DNA from: Stromatinia cepivora
Lineage: Eukaryota; Ascomycota; Leotiomycetes; Helotiales; Sclerotiniaceae
Assembly: GCA_014898415.1 (NCBI GenBank)
Contig: RCTD01000018.1
Span: 1,183,001 to 1,247,000 of the forward strand
DNA: 64,000 bases
Direction: 5' to 3'
Part shown: piece after piece, positions 1-12,070 of the stretch
How positions within the stretch are numbered: the first letter of the stretch is position 1
Layout: every line of letters starts with the position of its first letter
Notes under the pieces: model-generated
What the model saw: only the letters and a program-made list of their open reading frames with translations
Databases searched by the model: none
What the model was told of the DNA's origin: nothing
Position numbers and translations under genes: made by a program

Positions 1-612
1 CAATGGTCGTGGAGGCCGACCGGAGAAAGGTCAAAGTAAATTGACATTTGGGTGATGAAAACAAATGAAGCTATTCTCACCGACAGCGCTCTCACCCTAT
101 CCTGATATGCCACACGATACTTTTTATCTTGCAGACGGGCGCCGAGATTTTACCAGTCGTGCTGATGGGCCGAGCCCTAGTGGTCCCGAAAGGCGGCCAG
201 TTTATGCGCGAACCATGCTCCGATATACTGTGCGACTGGAGCAATGTGCTCACCGGAATTGCTAATCCTTGGATGCAACAAGATGTCCGGAAGTACAAAT
301 ACATTGATTGCGGTATGAGTTCCATTGGACAATGAATCTGCAGAATCTTCTTTCTTGTACCATCGAAGGTACGAGTAACACAACAATGATCAATACTGCA
401 ATATAATTCCTTTCAGAGGTTCAGCTGGAGCCAGCCACCCGGCCGTGACTCTCGCCCTACGAATGATAGGCAGGTTTGCCATGGATCCAGACTGTCAGGT
501 TTTTGCAAGCAACTCTCGTACTTGGATCTTCAGGAGGGTCATGCGCGATATGGAAAGCATCAAAACAATAGTTGTCTCACCCAGGTATGAAGCGATTATA
601 TGGATGAGATAA
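1..612 (+). CDS. 3' end of an unrecognised gene (5' end outside window)
   Basis: Three blocks join in frame: about 3-35, 135-312 and 425-612. The introns are 36-134 (GTAAAT...TTGCAG) and 313-424 (GTATGA...TTCAG). The joined reading includes EILPVVLMGRALVVPKGGQF, CDWSNVLTGIANPWMQQDV and GASHPAVTLALRMIGRF, and stops at TAA 610-612. The phases agree at both junctions, which supports a real spliced gene. An ATG lies at position 3, but the reading probably continues upstream of the window. I do not recognise the family and assign no function. The last exon could instead end at the GTATGA near 582. Splice choices are by eye. Confidence 0.4.
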
Positions 613-3172
613 GAGACATGCCGCTAGCCCTACCACATTTGAGTCTTTCGCCTCCCGTCAGACATTCTGATCGGCAAAGTACATCATCAACTATACATAT
701 ACAGTAAGACGCAGAGAAATCCAGAGCTTCGTGCTTGTGAGAAGAACTAAAACAACAAAAAACATATTGATTATCGGATTATCGGTAGGTCTACAAACGC
801 CAGCCGCATGAGTTTGTTGTCAATGTGCCTTGGATTAATCCATGTTTAAAAGTGTATGATGGCTTCTCAATGGATGCATGAAAATGAGGTTTGAATGGCT
901 GTGAACCTGTACATGAGGTTTATGTGGGTTAGGCATCATTTGGCTGCGTTAGGCTGGGATGCATCAATACCCAACCCGATTGATTTCGCGCCACCAAAAA
1001 AATCACAGACCACCGAAGCACCAAGACCACAACCTTGCCAACAAAACTGCAGGAATCACTGGCTGCCCTTCGCTTTTCTAGACCCTTCACAATCACCAGT
1101 TCCCGTTCGTTCGTGAAAGTTGAAAGTTGTTCTGTTGTGCAATTCGAGATTTGGTATTGGGGGTCAAATATCATATCTACAATTTGTTTCTCTAGCTAGG
1201 AGATTGAGATATTGATGTGACATTACAGATAGCATACATACTGCGCACAACATCTGTGGGTAGGCATAGCATAGCATATTCATGTAAGGTCAAGGTAGGT
1301 GAAAGGTCTGACCTAACTGCAATAAACGAAGAATTTGGTCAAATGGGAACCTCGGCGTCGCTCATTACAGGATGGATATTCTCCTCTAATGTACTCACGC
1401 GTCATCCTCGATCACTTTACACGCCCATTGTACCATCTCTTTCCACAGAGTTCCACTTTCTGGCAAAGTCGGCGAGTCCATATTCCCCAGAACCCAGAAT
1501 TTACGTTGGGTCGTTTGGTCGTAGGACCGAATCATGATGAAACTGTATTGTGATAGACCGATTTGAACCTGGATTGACCCAATAGTTCAGGCTTGAAAGA
1601 TTCGAAATTGTAATGGGTTGATGGATTGATGGATTGATGGGCTGATGATAGGGTGAGATGTCAATTGTTTGAGAAGGTTTTCTAATAAGTATACCCAAAG
1701 ATGCCCTTAACATGAAGAAGGTTTTGGTTTGAGTTTTTTAATGACTTATGTCTTCAATTTTCACTGCACTTTGGGTGTGAAGTCATAAAAGACTTTTGAT
1801 TTTGAAACTTGAACAATACGAAAATTTAATCTATAATTGACATAATAAGTACCTTGACTTCTTACCTACACCTATCTATAAGGAGGCATATCTATCTATC
1901 TATCTATCTCTATATTTATATCTATATTTATATTCGTGCCTACTTAGTACTTGAACCTACCTACCTCCTTTTGTTGTTGATGCCCTCGCTATCTTGAACC
2001 TTATCGAACTATCAACATACTCACGCCACACTTGTCGACTTTGTTAATCAAGCCTCCTTCACATACGAAGGATCCAAGGTCCAAAAAGCAGGCTCACTCG
2101 CACTTCCCACAACCTACTGTTCGTCATTCCCGCTTACAAGTTAGTTATTCCTTATCTGACTACAAGAACAAGAATTGGGTATTTTTTGATTGCATCCATC
2201 CATCGATTGTTGAAATAACCCAAGAAAAAGAAAGGCTCCCTGCTCTTCTTCTTCCATTTCTTCGTCTTCTTCCTTATCAACAAAAAAGTTTCGATATTTT
2301 CTTAAATATTAGAGGCATATTCATCACATCATCCATAAAAAAAAAAGTCATTTGAAAAGCTTTTCCCATCCAAAAACAGAATAAGCATAATCCATCCCAT
2401 CACAAAATCACAAAATCACAAACCACAAACCACAAAACCTTTTCACAACCGGTTATTATCCAATTTAATTCAACTATTTGAGCTGGTTGGGTGTCAGAAT
2501 ATAAAAGCGGCCATTTAATTCATTGCACCATTCCTAAACGGATATTCAGCTACAGGGGCTAAAAAGACCACCCCCCAGCCCTTCCTCGCTTTGCCACTTC
2601 TTCCACTCTTCCATTCACCGTCTTCTCTATCCAAAAACCTTTCTTGTGCCTTCAAAAACGAGACCTTCAGCACACAAGGAGAAGAAAAAAACGCCAGCTC
2701 AGAGAAACATTCCAGAACATCCCAGTTATTATTCATCTAAGAGGTTCAGTTTATTTGTTGCCTCTTTTTCTGAGTACGACTTCATATTACACGACATTAA
2801 CCAGCTTCCGCGTCTTCTGCGTTACCACACATTTAGATTGGACAGGACCTTTTCACTCTCACACCCTCTTCTCACACGCCTTCCCAAGTTACTTAGGGCC
2901 AACCGGTTTTCATCTTACTTCCATAGGATTACTTCTTTCTCGAGGCTCCCGCTCAAAACCCCCCCCCCCCGGACATTGAGAGAAAGTTTTCCACTTACTC
3001 CACACAGGATTTCTTCTGGGCCATTTTCTGACTCCCTCAATTTGTCGCCGGTTATTTTGTGTGGTACCACAGTTATTCCCTAGGCTGACTTGTTGTGTGA
3101 CTTGCATTGCCAAATCTCCATCTTTGGTTCTTCTCTTTCTCTTCCTCCCAACTTTTTTCCTGGATTACCATC
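613..3172. other. Intergenic region and probable CT-rich 5' leader
   Basis: No supportable gene. Short open frames at 1217-1537, 2032-2355 and 2646-3083 are low in complexity and have no recognisable content. The stretch holds TATC/TATT simple repeats near 1889-1930 and CACAAAAT/CACAAAC short repeats near 2400-2445. Pyrimidine-rich sequence from about 2560 to the start at 3173 is typical of a fungal 5' UTR. Confidence 0.5.
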
Positions 3173-4466
3173 ATGTCGCGACGTGACGATAGAGACAGAG
3201 CTTCCCGCTCGCAACCGCAGCCAACAACACACTCGTCTGCTGGAAGAACGGGTCAGTTTGTTATCGACGCTGAAGGTATCGACAGAGAAGTTATCACAGC
3301 TGACATCTGCCGGTATCTTGGTAACGATGCTCTCGTCAAACCGGGCGACGTGGAAGTAAGTCATCCTCCATAGTTGCATGAGATGTCGATGAAAGACTAA
3401 TGGCTTCATCTACAGGACCCGAGAACGAAACAACTTAAACCTGTCTACGTGATCACGGCTTACAGGAATCTTACAAATGTAATGTCGCGCTCCTATCGAT
3501 TGAGTGATCTCGCTGATGAATTTTTGGGGTAGGCCATGATATTTGATTTGAAGCAGGCGTCTGCAGATTGGCGAGCTGAGCGACTTGCTAGATCTTCTGC
3601 ACAGTACCCTACAAATGGTATCTCTTTAAGGGATTCGAACGAGATGGTTCGAAAGTCTAACACCCCTATAGTAGTGGACTACAGAAGTTCAAATGCACTG
3701 GATCAATCCATTGCTCGAATGGATGCAACACAGCAGCCTCGACCTGCTGCACAACAAGGGATGTACAATTCACCATCGGCTGCTGTGCCTAGTTCCCAAT
3801 CATATCAACCAAGTGGCCAGGGTTACTCGGCGGGCTACAGTCAGCCTACAAGTTACCAGAATGATGGCTATACCCAGCCACCATCACAACAGTATGCTCC
3901 ATCTCCCCAAGGATACCCCACTCAGGACACCAGGAGTTATGTCCACGGATCCAATTATGCTGTTGAACCTGCTGGCCGTGGCGGATCTGTTCCTCAGTCC
4001 GTTCCTAGGACTCAGGCAGTTCAATATCCATCCAGTACATCGTACCAAGCACCTGCACCGCAGTACTATTCCCAATCTGGACCAACTGCATCAACTTCAG
4101 CATATGCGTCACATGCACCAACAGATCCTTATTATAGTAGTCGTGGTGCGTATGCCCAAGTGCATCCATTCTCTTAATTGTCTCTGTTCTCGCAAACGAA
4201 TGTAATCTAACTATTTAGCTGCTCCCTCAGGCAATTATGAATCTACCCCGGAGGTCTACGACACCAGAGCATACCCGGAAACTCCAGATTACCAGATGCA
4301 AGATGCTGGATATACCGAACCAGGCTCATACCAGGAAACAGTATCATACTCTCAGCCAATGCCTTCTGGACGAAGTGGCACCGCCACTTCTTCGGCACCT
4401 CAAAGGACGCGTGACCGGGACAGTAGGGATGACCGTGACAGACATCATCAGCGCCGCAGGAATTAA
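3173..4466 (+). CDS. RfeG-like putative transcriptional regulator
   Basis: Exons 3173-3355, 3416-3478, 3533-4145 and 4219-4466, with all phases consistent, give about 368 aa. The conserved N-terminal block includes GIDREVITADICRYLGNDAL, then VYVITAYRNLTN and AMIFDLKQASADWRAERLA. This arrangement matches the fungal family annotated as transcription factor RfeG; that recognition is from memory. After it comes a long Gln/Ser/Tyr/Pro-rich disordered region (SYQPSGQGYSAGYSQPTSY and similar). The tail is basic and Arg/Asp-rich (RTRDRDSRDDRDRHHQRRRN). The introns carry GTAAGT, GTAATG and GTGCGT donors, and the last has a CTAAC branch site. The ATG at 3173 is preferred over an in-frame ATG at 3107 because conserved-looking sequence starts after it. 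DNA binding has not been shown; an RNA-related role is equally possible given the Arg-rich tail. Confidence 0.72.
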
Positions 4467-6897
4467 TGTTCCCTTTGGAATGTAGTTGATTTTTGCGATT
4501 CTGTTTCCTCGCCGGACTTTTATACTGTTCTGGCGTTTTTTATTGCTTTTTTCCCTGGATTTACTGGAACACTGGACCAGTCAAAGGAAGCCTTGGAGCC
4601 CTATAACATGGATCCAAACTAGACAAAGGGTACTTTACAGCCTCATCGGTATCTTAATAAAAAGCCAAGATTGCAATAGGTTTTGCATCTTGTAAATCGA
4701 GGTATGATCTTTATATTACCAGGATTTTCTATCATACCCAACGCTAGACTACTACCAACTGGACCGATGACGGATTGTATTATCGGAGAAATACCGCGGA
4801 TGTTTTTATCATGAACTTTGCACGTGCAGAGCAGCTATACCCGGCTTTATGGACTTCGACGGGCCAAATGAGGATAATGGATGTGTTTTTTGCTTGCTTG
4901 CATTTTTCATCTGTCAGTTGCATCAGTTTTTGCATACGCACAGGCCGTTGGGGCGCATTATGAGTTTATGTTTCCTTGAAAGTTTCTGGATTATCTTAGA
5001 ATACCATCCCTCGTACCTGCTGCCTGGACCTAAATTTCCGGAAGCCTCACCGGCTGGTTTCTTCACCACGTTTTGTGATTTGGTTAGTATCTCAATACTC
5101 ATTAGAGCATTCAGGTCTGGGTTCAGGCAGCATGATAGAGGAGTTTGTACATACATCGACTTCACCCATTCAAAGGATAATCCAAACACTTCAAACAATG
5201 CCCACCTACTTCATTTCATGGATTCCTTCTTGGTCAAGACCCGACCATGGATTTTTCATTACTGACTTTCAGACATGGCTTCGCAGCACAGGTATAGTCA
5301 AACCATCCGGTTTTGGAACCCCCTCTGGATTGGCGTATCTTCTATATGGACCTGGATTGATACCTTGCGGCCTACCGTTTCTTGGACTTCGGAGGTTCGA
5401 GCCCATTGGACCTGTTATTTGTCGGCATTTCCTCCTCTGCATTTGGTCTATTCAGGTGTGTATCAAGGACCAATCGCCATCAATCAAAATCTACTCATCG
5501 TCTTGTCCCCTTGGATTCCATCGTGTTTCTGAAATATCTCATCCTAGCATGGATTGCAGGAGCTCCTCGTGCGATTCTCTACCACAGCCCGGAGAAAATA
5601 TGGCGTGCAACTCAAGTTTGATCTCGAACACCCAAGCAACATTTGAAAGAGATCCGGGACATTGATATATTGCAAGCATGGCCGTTACTTAGACTGCACG
5701 TCCTGGCGCGGGATCCTATCGCTCCTTCCTGGCGAGCTTCTAGAAGGACGCATAACAAACTCACGGCCCTTCTACATCTTACAGGATGTTGTCATACATC
5801 TTGCCTCTATTTCAGCGCTCTCACGTCCGTTTCATGCATGGTTTCAAGTCCAGGATACCACTTGACCGTCAGTCGATGCTCGAAAATTATCCCCATGTTG
5901 GACATTCAATACCGTGGTGATTTGCTAGCAGGTTTCAATAACCGCTCCTGAATCCGGATGATCTAGCTATGGAATCATAATGGCTGACCCGTTTGAGCCA
6001 ACCCCTTCGTTGTACGCTTTCTTTAGCTTTCGCAGGGCACCACTAGGACATTGCATGTTAAATCAAAAATCTTCTAGGAATGTGGTTTAGCCTAGGGAAA
6101 GGATGGTCCTTGGTAGTTCACGGTGGCAACAGTCTGTTATTTATTTCTTTCCTTTCAATACTCAGTTCGCCTGTTTGGGAACTTGAGTTGTACGATTGAG
6201 AGATGGCGCTTGAATTTGGCGGAGGTTTCAAGGAGGTCATATCTGTTTTCGGTTTTAGTTGTGAGCAATCATAATATGCATGAAAGTCTGGTTGGTTGAT
6301 CGGTGGCATGGTGTGGTGTGGTCAATGGGTGCATAATTATTTCAATCTCGCTGGAATTGGCGTACGTGGCATAAATTTAGATGCTGTTACGCCATCACTA
6401 CTTGTTACTTCCTACTTACTACTTCTTACTTCACTTCTTTAATCGTTATCCTTCTTTTGCTATGATGCAGTGATGGTAGATACATGGATGGCGTGTACTA
6501 AGATAAACAGCGGTTAGAACTGCAGCTACCTAGAAAGGGTGAAAACGGTGAAGGATCGGTGATCGGTGATAGGTGATCGGAATGCCATTGAGAAGATGAA
6601 AAAGATTTAGACAATGAATCTTAATATGTATAAATAAATCTATGTTTGAGCTTATCCAATTTGAGAATATCTATCAAAAAAAAGACTTAAATCTTTATTA
6701 CTGAAGTTTATATAATGCAAATGGCGTCGAAGAATTGCTGGATACCATTTTGATTTGTACGGGAAAGCCTAAAAGTTGATATCCGGGGTAAATTTACCGA
6801 GGCTTACCTACATTTACTGTTTACTTGGGAGCTTGCTATCAACCTTCAACAAATCTCCATTAAAACTATTGCATGCATCATATTTTAGTAATTCGTG
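4467..6897. other. Gene-poor region with an unresolved open stretch
   Basis: No gene could be assembled with confidence. Around 5275-5530 all three forward frames stay open together, and phrases such as FLKYLILAWIAGAPRAILYH (frame of 5382-5621) look protein-like. I could not find splice sites giving one consistent reading through to about 5950. This could be a multi-exon gene, a decayed gene or a long UTR. The rest (5950-6897) is AT-rich leader for the following gene, with a short GATCGGTGATAGGTGATCGG repeat near 6556. Confidence 0.35.
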
Positions 6898-8601
6898 ATG
6901 CTTCTATTTTCCTTGTGTCTAATCCCATTGTTTTCTTCTGTTCTTTTGGTATCGGGATGGAATAATTATTGGGCGGAAGGGCTTCAGTTGCCATTCCTAC
7001 AATCAGTTCAAGCTCCATTCAGAAAATGGACATCGCCACCATCCAGAATTCCGGGAGGTGGTGTGGGCATCACTCAGAGTCGAACGCTCACTCTGCGAAG
7101 CGTGTACCATCATGGAACAAAAATATATCCCGAATTACATCGACGTCTCAAAATCAGTCCCGAGAAGATAAAGAAAGCGACACTCGAAGGCAGCGATAGC
7201 GAATCCGATATTGGTCCATTTACCGTCCCCACAGCTCCAATAGGCATTCACAGACTTCGAAAGCAAGGTGTGCAGGATATAGAAGCTCTCAATCAATGGT
7301 CTATCGATCTTCCCGCATCAGCGTGGTCTGTTGATGATGTTTCAGCGCCAGATGTGACGGACAAATCCACTGTGGTCAATTTCGCAGTCATGGCAGCAAA
7401 CACATATCAACGAACTCCTGATGATCCTCAGTGGGAAGACATAAAACCTCCTTTCAATCTTTCATCATCTATTGGATGGGAATCGGATGGTCTGCGGGGC
7501 CATGTTTATGCCGACAATACAAATACTACAATCGTTATCGCGTTGAAGGGTACGACTTCAGCTGTATTTGATGGGGCGGAGACAACTACAAATGATAAAG
7601 AAAATGATAATCTGTTTGCTGGATGCTGCTGTGGACAAGGTGGATGGGGTCTACGAAAAGTATGTGATTGTATGACGGCAACATATACATGTAACGAAAT
7701 GTGTGTTTCCAAGGCATTGAAGAAGCCAAATCGTTATTATCAGGCTGCTGTGGAACTGTACGGAAACATTACAGAGGAATATCCCAATGCCGACGTTTGG
7801 TTGACAGGTCATTCTCTCGGAGGACTTGTCGCTACTCTCGTTGCATTGACTTTTGGTCACCCTGTACTGACCTTTGAGTCCGTCCCTCAAGCATTAGCAA
7901 TTTCTCGATTGGCTCTTCCTACTCCACCCGGGTATAACTCCGCTTCTGAAGCTCGTGATAATGTAGGTATTTGGAATTTCGGACACACTGCTGATCCCGT
8001 ATATATGGGTACATGCAATGGAGCTACATCACTTTGTGCTTTTGCTGGTTATGCCCTCGAGTCGACGTGTCATGCAGGATTACGATGCGTATACGATGTT
8101 GTTGCAGATTTTGGTTGGAGTGTATCTCTATCAACTCATGGAATCAGAGCCTCCATCAGAAATGTATACAAGAAATATGATAAAGCTCCTACATGTGTTG
8201 CGGACACCGAATGTGTCGATTGCTTCAATTGGAAAAGAGAAAAGGGACCTCACTCTACTTCGTCAAGTACCACAGCAAGTACAACATCCAAACCAAGGAC
8301 TCGTACCGAAACTTGCAAAACTCCTGGCTGGTGGGGTTGTCTGGATAGAAGCAGTGCGAGCACAACGTTTACATCGACAACGACAATCACCTCGACGTCT
8401 TGTAGGAGTTATGGGTGGTTTGGAAGATGCTTAGACCCAGCTTCCACTACATTCACCTCTGAAACGACTATTATCGAAGCTTCGGCAACTATTCATGAAC
8501 TTCCTGCCACTGTTACTAGTAGCGAAAGTTTCACCAATGGATTCGAGATTGAAGTGGCTCAATCACATCAAATTACGGCCTCTCCGATAGCTCCAACGTG
8601 A
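6898..8601 (+). CDS. atg15: Atg15, autophagic-body/vacuolar lipase
   Basis: An uninterrupted 567-aa frame. The N-terminus is a hydrophobic signal anchor (LFSLCLIPLFSSVLLVSGW), as in Atg15, which travels through the multivesicular body pathway to the vacuole. Family hallmarks follow in order: YHHGTKIYPELHRRL, the VNFAVMAANTYQRTPDDPQW block, GWESDGLRGHVY, and the Cys-rich CCCGQGGWG...CDCMTATYTC segment. The class 3 lipase nucleophile elbow is VWLTGHSLGG, with Ser near residue 306. Further conserved segments carry the expected Asp (TADPVYMGTC) and His (ESTCHAGLRC) of the triad. Known role of the family: phospholipase breaking down autophagic and Cvt body membranes inside the vacuole. The C-terminal 130 residues are Ser/Thr-rich with two TPGWWG/SYGWFG Cys-containing units, as in other filamentous fungi. 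The ATG at 6898 is used; the frame is also open just upstream through a GTG. Confidence 0.95.
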   Translation: MLLFSLCLIPLFSSVLLVSGWNNYWAEGLQLPFLQSVQAPFRKWTSPPSRIPGGGVGITQSRTLTLRSVYHHGTKIYPELHRRLKISPEKIKKATLEGSDSESDIGPFTVPTAPIGIHRLRKQGVQDIEALNQWSIDLPASAWSVDDVSAPDVTDKSTVVNFAVMAANTYQRTPDDPQWEDIKPPFNLSSSIGWESDGLRGHVYADNTNTTIVIALKGTTSAVFDGAETTTNDKENDNLFAGCCCGQGGWGLRKVCDCMTATYTCNEMCVSKALKKPNRYYQAAVELYGNITEEYPNADVWLTGHSLGGLVATLVALTFGHPVLTFESVPQALAISRLALPTPPGYNSASEARDNVGIWNFGHTADPVYMGTCNGATSLCAFAGYALESTCHAGLRCVYDVVADFGWSVSLSTHGIRASIRNVYKKYDKAPTCVADTECVDCFNWKREKGPHSTSSSTTASTTSKPRTRTETCKTPGWWGCLDRSSASTTFTSTTTITSTSCRSYGWFGRCLDPASTTFTSETTIIEASATIHELPATVTSSESFTNGFEIEVAQSHQITASPIAPT

Positions 8602-11600
8602 GGGTAATCATATGGACGTGTTATTCCTCCTTCGTTACAATTGCCAATACACAATATTAAGGGCTTTTGCTTGGAGAACGGAATGTATCATATCGTTGTC
8701 TAAGTTGTATTCAGACAATCTGATGTTTCTCTACAGATATGTCGGGTGATGTCTGGTTAAAAACTGAAATCTAATCAAGCCACGGCGGCTTTTCGGCTCT
8801 ATTGGGAGATGATCCTCAAACCATCGGTATTGGGCATCTAGGTATGCTGCCACATCATTCAACTACGGTTAAAATATTACCGGGCTACTCCACGGACTCC
8901 ACGGAGCATTACGGCTCATTGTTGGTCGAACAAGGACCATTTTTTGACCTTCTTCGAATGTACTTTAGCAAAGGCACGCGCATTCACGAGGTCATTTCGT
9001 CCATCCAATCTTTACTATATTGTCGAATAGAAGAAGAGACAACTGGAGGGAGGACTATCATGATACAGAAATATATATTCAAGCATATACATAGAAGAAT
9101 ACTGTTATAGTGGTAATATTTCTTGGTTAGGATGAATCACATTATTCATGATCTTTGTTGTGTGCTTTTTCTGTGAATATACCGTCTGGTTTCCTTCAAT
9201 ATCGAAAATTCCTCGACTTGTTAGACTCCGGGTAATGATAAGCCCGTTTATGGTTACAAATTCTCTTTACAATTATCCCTTCTCCCAATTTCCCCTTCCC
9301 AATTCCACCCCCAAAATCCCTTCCTTCCAAAACCTCTCTCCCCGCCACCCTCCTCTCATTTCCCTCCTCTGCACATCCCCCCAAACACAATAATCCACAT
9401 GCAAACACTCAAAATCATCAAACCAAAAGAACTCATCATAAAACTTTTCTCTCCTGGCATACTAGATTTCTCTGCTACACGCGGCCCTTTCTCCATTTCC
9501 CTTCTCTTCTTTTCCTCTCTCGTACACCTTAAATTAAGAAACCGTATGAACACCGCGGCTCCTTCATTTCAATTCTTCAAGGTTCTACCCCCTCAAGGCT
9601 CTACCCCCTCAACCTAACTAACCCTCAAATCCCATCCCATCCCCTTCCGCACAAAGAAAACTCATGGCCATCTATACTGATACCGATACCGCAAACTGGT
9701 GCCACACACGCAATTCCTTAATTCCCTACAAGGATGTACTATCAATGGATATACTGAGAGGAGGGCAAAATATTTTTCGTGTCGGTGTATTGGTATATAT
9801 GGGTATATAAATGATGTGTTGGAGAGTGGGGAAGACGTTTAAATTTGGTTTATGAGTATGCGGGTGGTAGGTTGTAGTTAATAGACTGGATAAGGGGGGA
9901 TTTTAGCTTGTGGGTTTGGGTTTGGTTGGGATAGGGTAGGAGAGAAGTGAAATGGGGTTTCTTTTTTCACTTCACTTCACTTCACTTCACTTCACTTCAA
10001 CATCGACACCGAAACAGATTCCGGGCTTCCAATTTCTTCTTTTGGCTTTTTTCTCGGTCTAATTATTTTCTCATCTTTGTGTATATATCTCGCGGATTTT
10101 GAGATGGAGAATCTATTATAGCTGTAGATATAATTTGTTGCTTTACTATGCATTGCTTTTATCAAATCTATTTATCTTTTCAGAATAAAAGATTGATTAT
10201 TTTATTTTAAATGTAAAGGGGTCTTAGACGTGTATATAACGTCTATTGATGAATTGGGAGTTGGAAGTTATGGAACTGTATGTTTTATTTTATGACTTTT
10301 CAATTTAATATTCTATGAAATACGATTTTGTGTCCTTAAAGTGCATGGTTTACGTCTGCTTTTTTTACTTCCTAAGGAGTTATATTGTGGAACTTAATTT
10401 TTATCAGTGAAGTGAATGTTCAATTCGTTATTAGACAATTAATCGCTTAATGCTATTGCTAATTCATTACGGCCCTCTATTACATCACCAAAGAGGAGGT
10501 AGTAAGCCAATACAAGTCTATAGTAGCTCGCCTTGGGTAGGATGTAAAAATTCTTTCCTTCTGATAGCCCTCCAGCTCTTCCTTTCAAATTTATATTTTA
10601 ATAGTTACATGAGTATACATTTATATACATATATACATTAACACCCCAAACCTATTCAGACATAACTGGAACCTGCATAGATCCCGCAACTTACCATAAC
10701 TTGCAAATTAGAGCAAACCAAATAAAACAGCGTCAAAATGGACTACACATCGATAATATGAACCAGCTCTGGAGAACATCTATACTTTTCCTCACAAAAA
10801 TGGGCCCCGCCTCCGACATGGAATCGAAATCAATGAGGTTGGAGCACTTTTCCGGATTTATCGTAGCTTATATATATATATATACGTTTGATCCTTGGAA
10901 TGTGGAAGATTATATGATAGCTTAAGAATTGTATCTTTGTCTTTGTTTCTATCTTATCATGGTCAATCTTCTGTAATTTGGAAGGGGTCGAGGAGGTAGT
11001 GGAGGATGAAGATGGAGGATGAAGATGGAGGATGAAGATAGAAGGATAGAAGGATAAAGGGGGGAGAAAAGAGTAATGGGTGTGGTTTTGATGAGATGGG
11101 GAGGATGAGAATGAAGATGAGGAAGATGAGATGGACCAAGACCAAGACGGCGACTCAGAAAACAACGAGAATAAGCATAAATTCAACGACTTCTGATGAA
11201 AAAAGTGATCAGGCCGATGAGATTTTCTATGAATAAGATGAATAGCATACAAATCTCCTCGGAAGTAGATGTGGAGATATTTTCCAATTTATGAACAGTA
11301 TTCATTTGATATCAACAATATGAAATAATGATGACATTTTACACGCTGGATTGTTTATACAGGAGGCTATGGGGAGTGAGGAGGGCATATTCAGTAGAGC
11401 TTGAAGATCTTTTGGGAGGATGAAATACCGGTATATATATATGATGGATAAAATAACTCAACTCAACAATATTATATGAAAAGAACAACAAATCAATACT
11501 CAAAAGATTAATTCCTTTTCACCAAATTTTCGTATTCACATTCACATATCATAATCATACATGGAGATGGAAAAGAGTACTGCTCTTCCAGACAATTTTG

Positions 11601-12070
11601 CAGTTACTTTGGGCTAGAGATATACTGCATTTCTGTGTATCGTGATAAATCGTCCTAAGCAAAAATCAAAATAATAGACATACCTAGTACCTTTCCACAT
11701 TGGAAAAGGAGTTGAGCAGTAATGACGTCTTGGATAAGTCGAAGGCTTGAAGTATAAATGCAATGCATAATTGTAATTTCGTCGTCTAATTCATATATTT
11801 GATTTATCCGCTTTGCTGATAAACCATCGCATTTCTCTCTCTCTCTATCTCACTGTCTTCAGCACATCTCAATCTCCTCAATCCCTTCCGCCGTCTTTCT
11901 CTCCCTAGAATCCTTCCTCACAATTCTCAATTTCTTTCTGGCCGTCCACAACCATAATAATTCCTTTCCGAAGACCTCATTCCTTTCTATCTTCTCAGGT
12001 TTCACTCCCATGCAAAGTCCCACTCCCAATCCTCACCGTCACCGTGACCTTCACCCACATCTAACTTCAT
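8602..12070. other. Intergenic region, simple repeats only
   Basis: Nothing gene-like. Seen are a duplicated TCTACCCCCTCAA unit (about 9590-9615), a (CACTT)n run at about 9966-9999, a TA run near 10870-10885, and imperfect GGATGAAGAT repeats near 11008-11060 that create a low-complexity minus-strand frame. Sequence from about 11830 to 12070 is CT-rich and likely belongs to the 3' end of the downstream minus-strand gene. Confidence 0.6.
9966..9999. repeat. (CACTT)n microsatellite
   Basis: About seven consecutive TTCAC units read directly from the sequence, in a non-coding stretch. Confidence 0.9.

Noticed and set aside
2646..3083. 145-aa frame upstream of the RfeG-like gene
   Set aside because: Pyrimidine-rich leader sequence; Ser/Phe/Leu/Arg composition of low complexity and a second overlapping open frame of similar length.
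10830..11252. 140-aa minus-strand frame rich in Ser, Pro and Phe
   Set aside because: It runs over imperfect GGATGAAGAT repeats, so its openness comes from simple sequence; no protein features.
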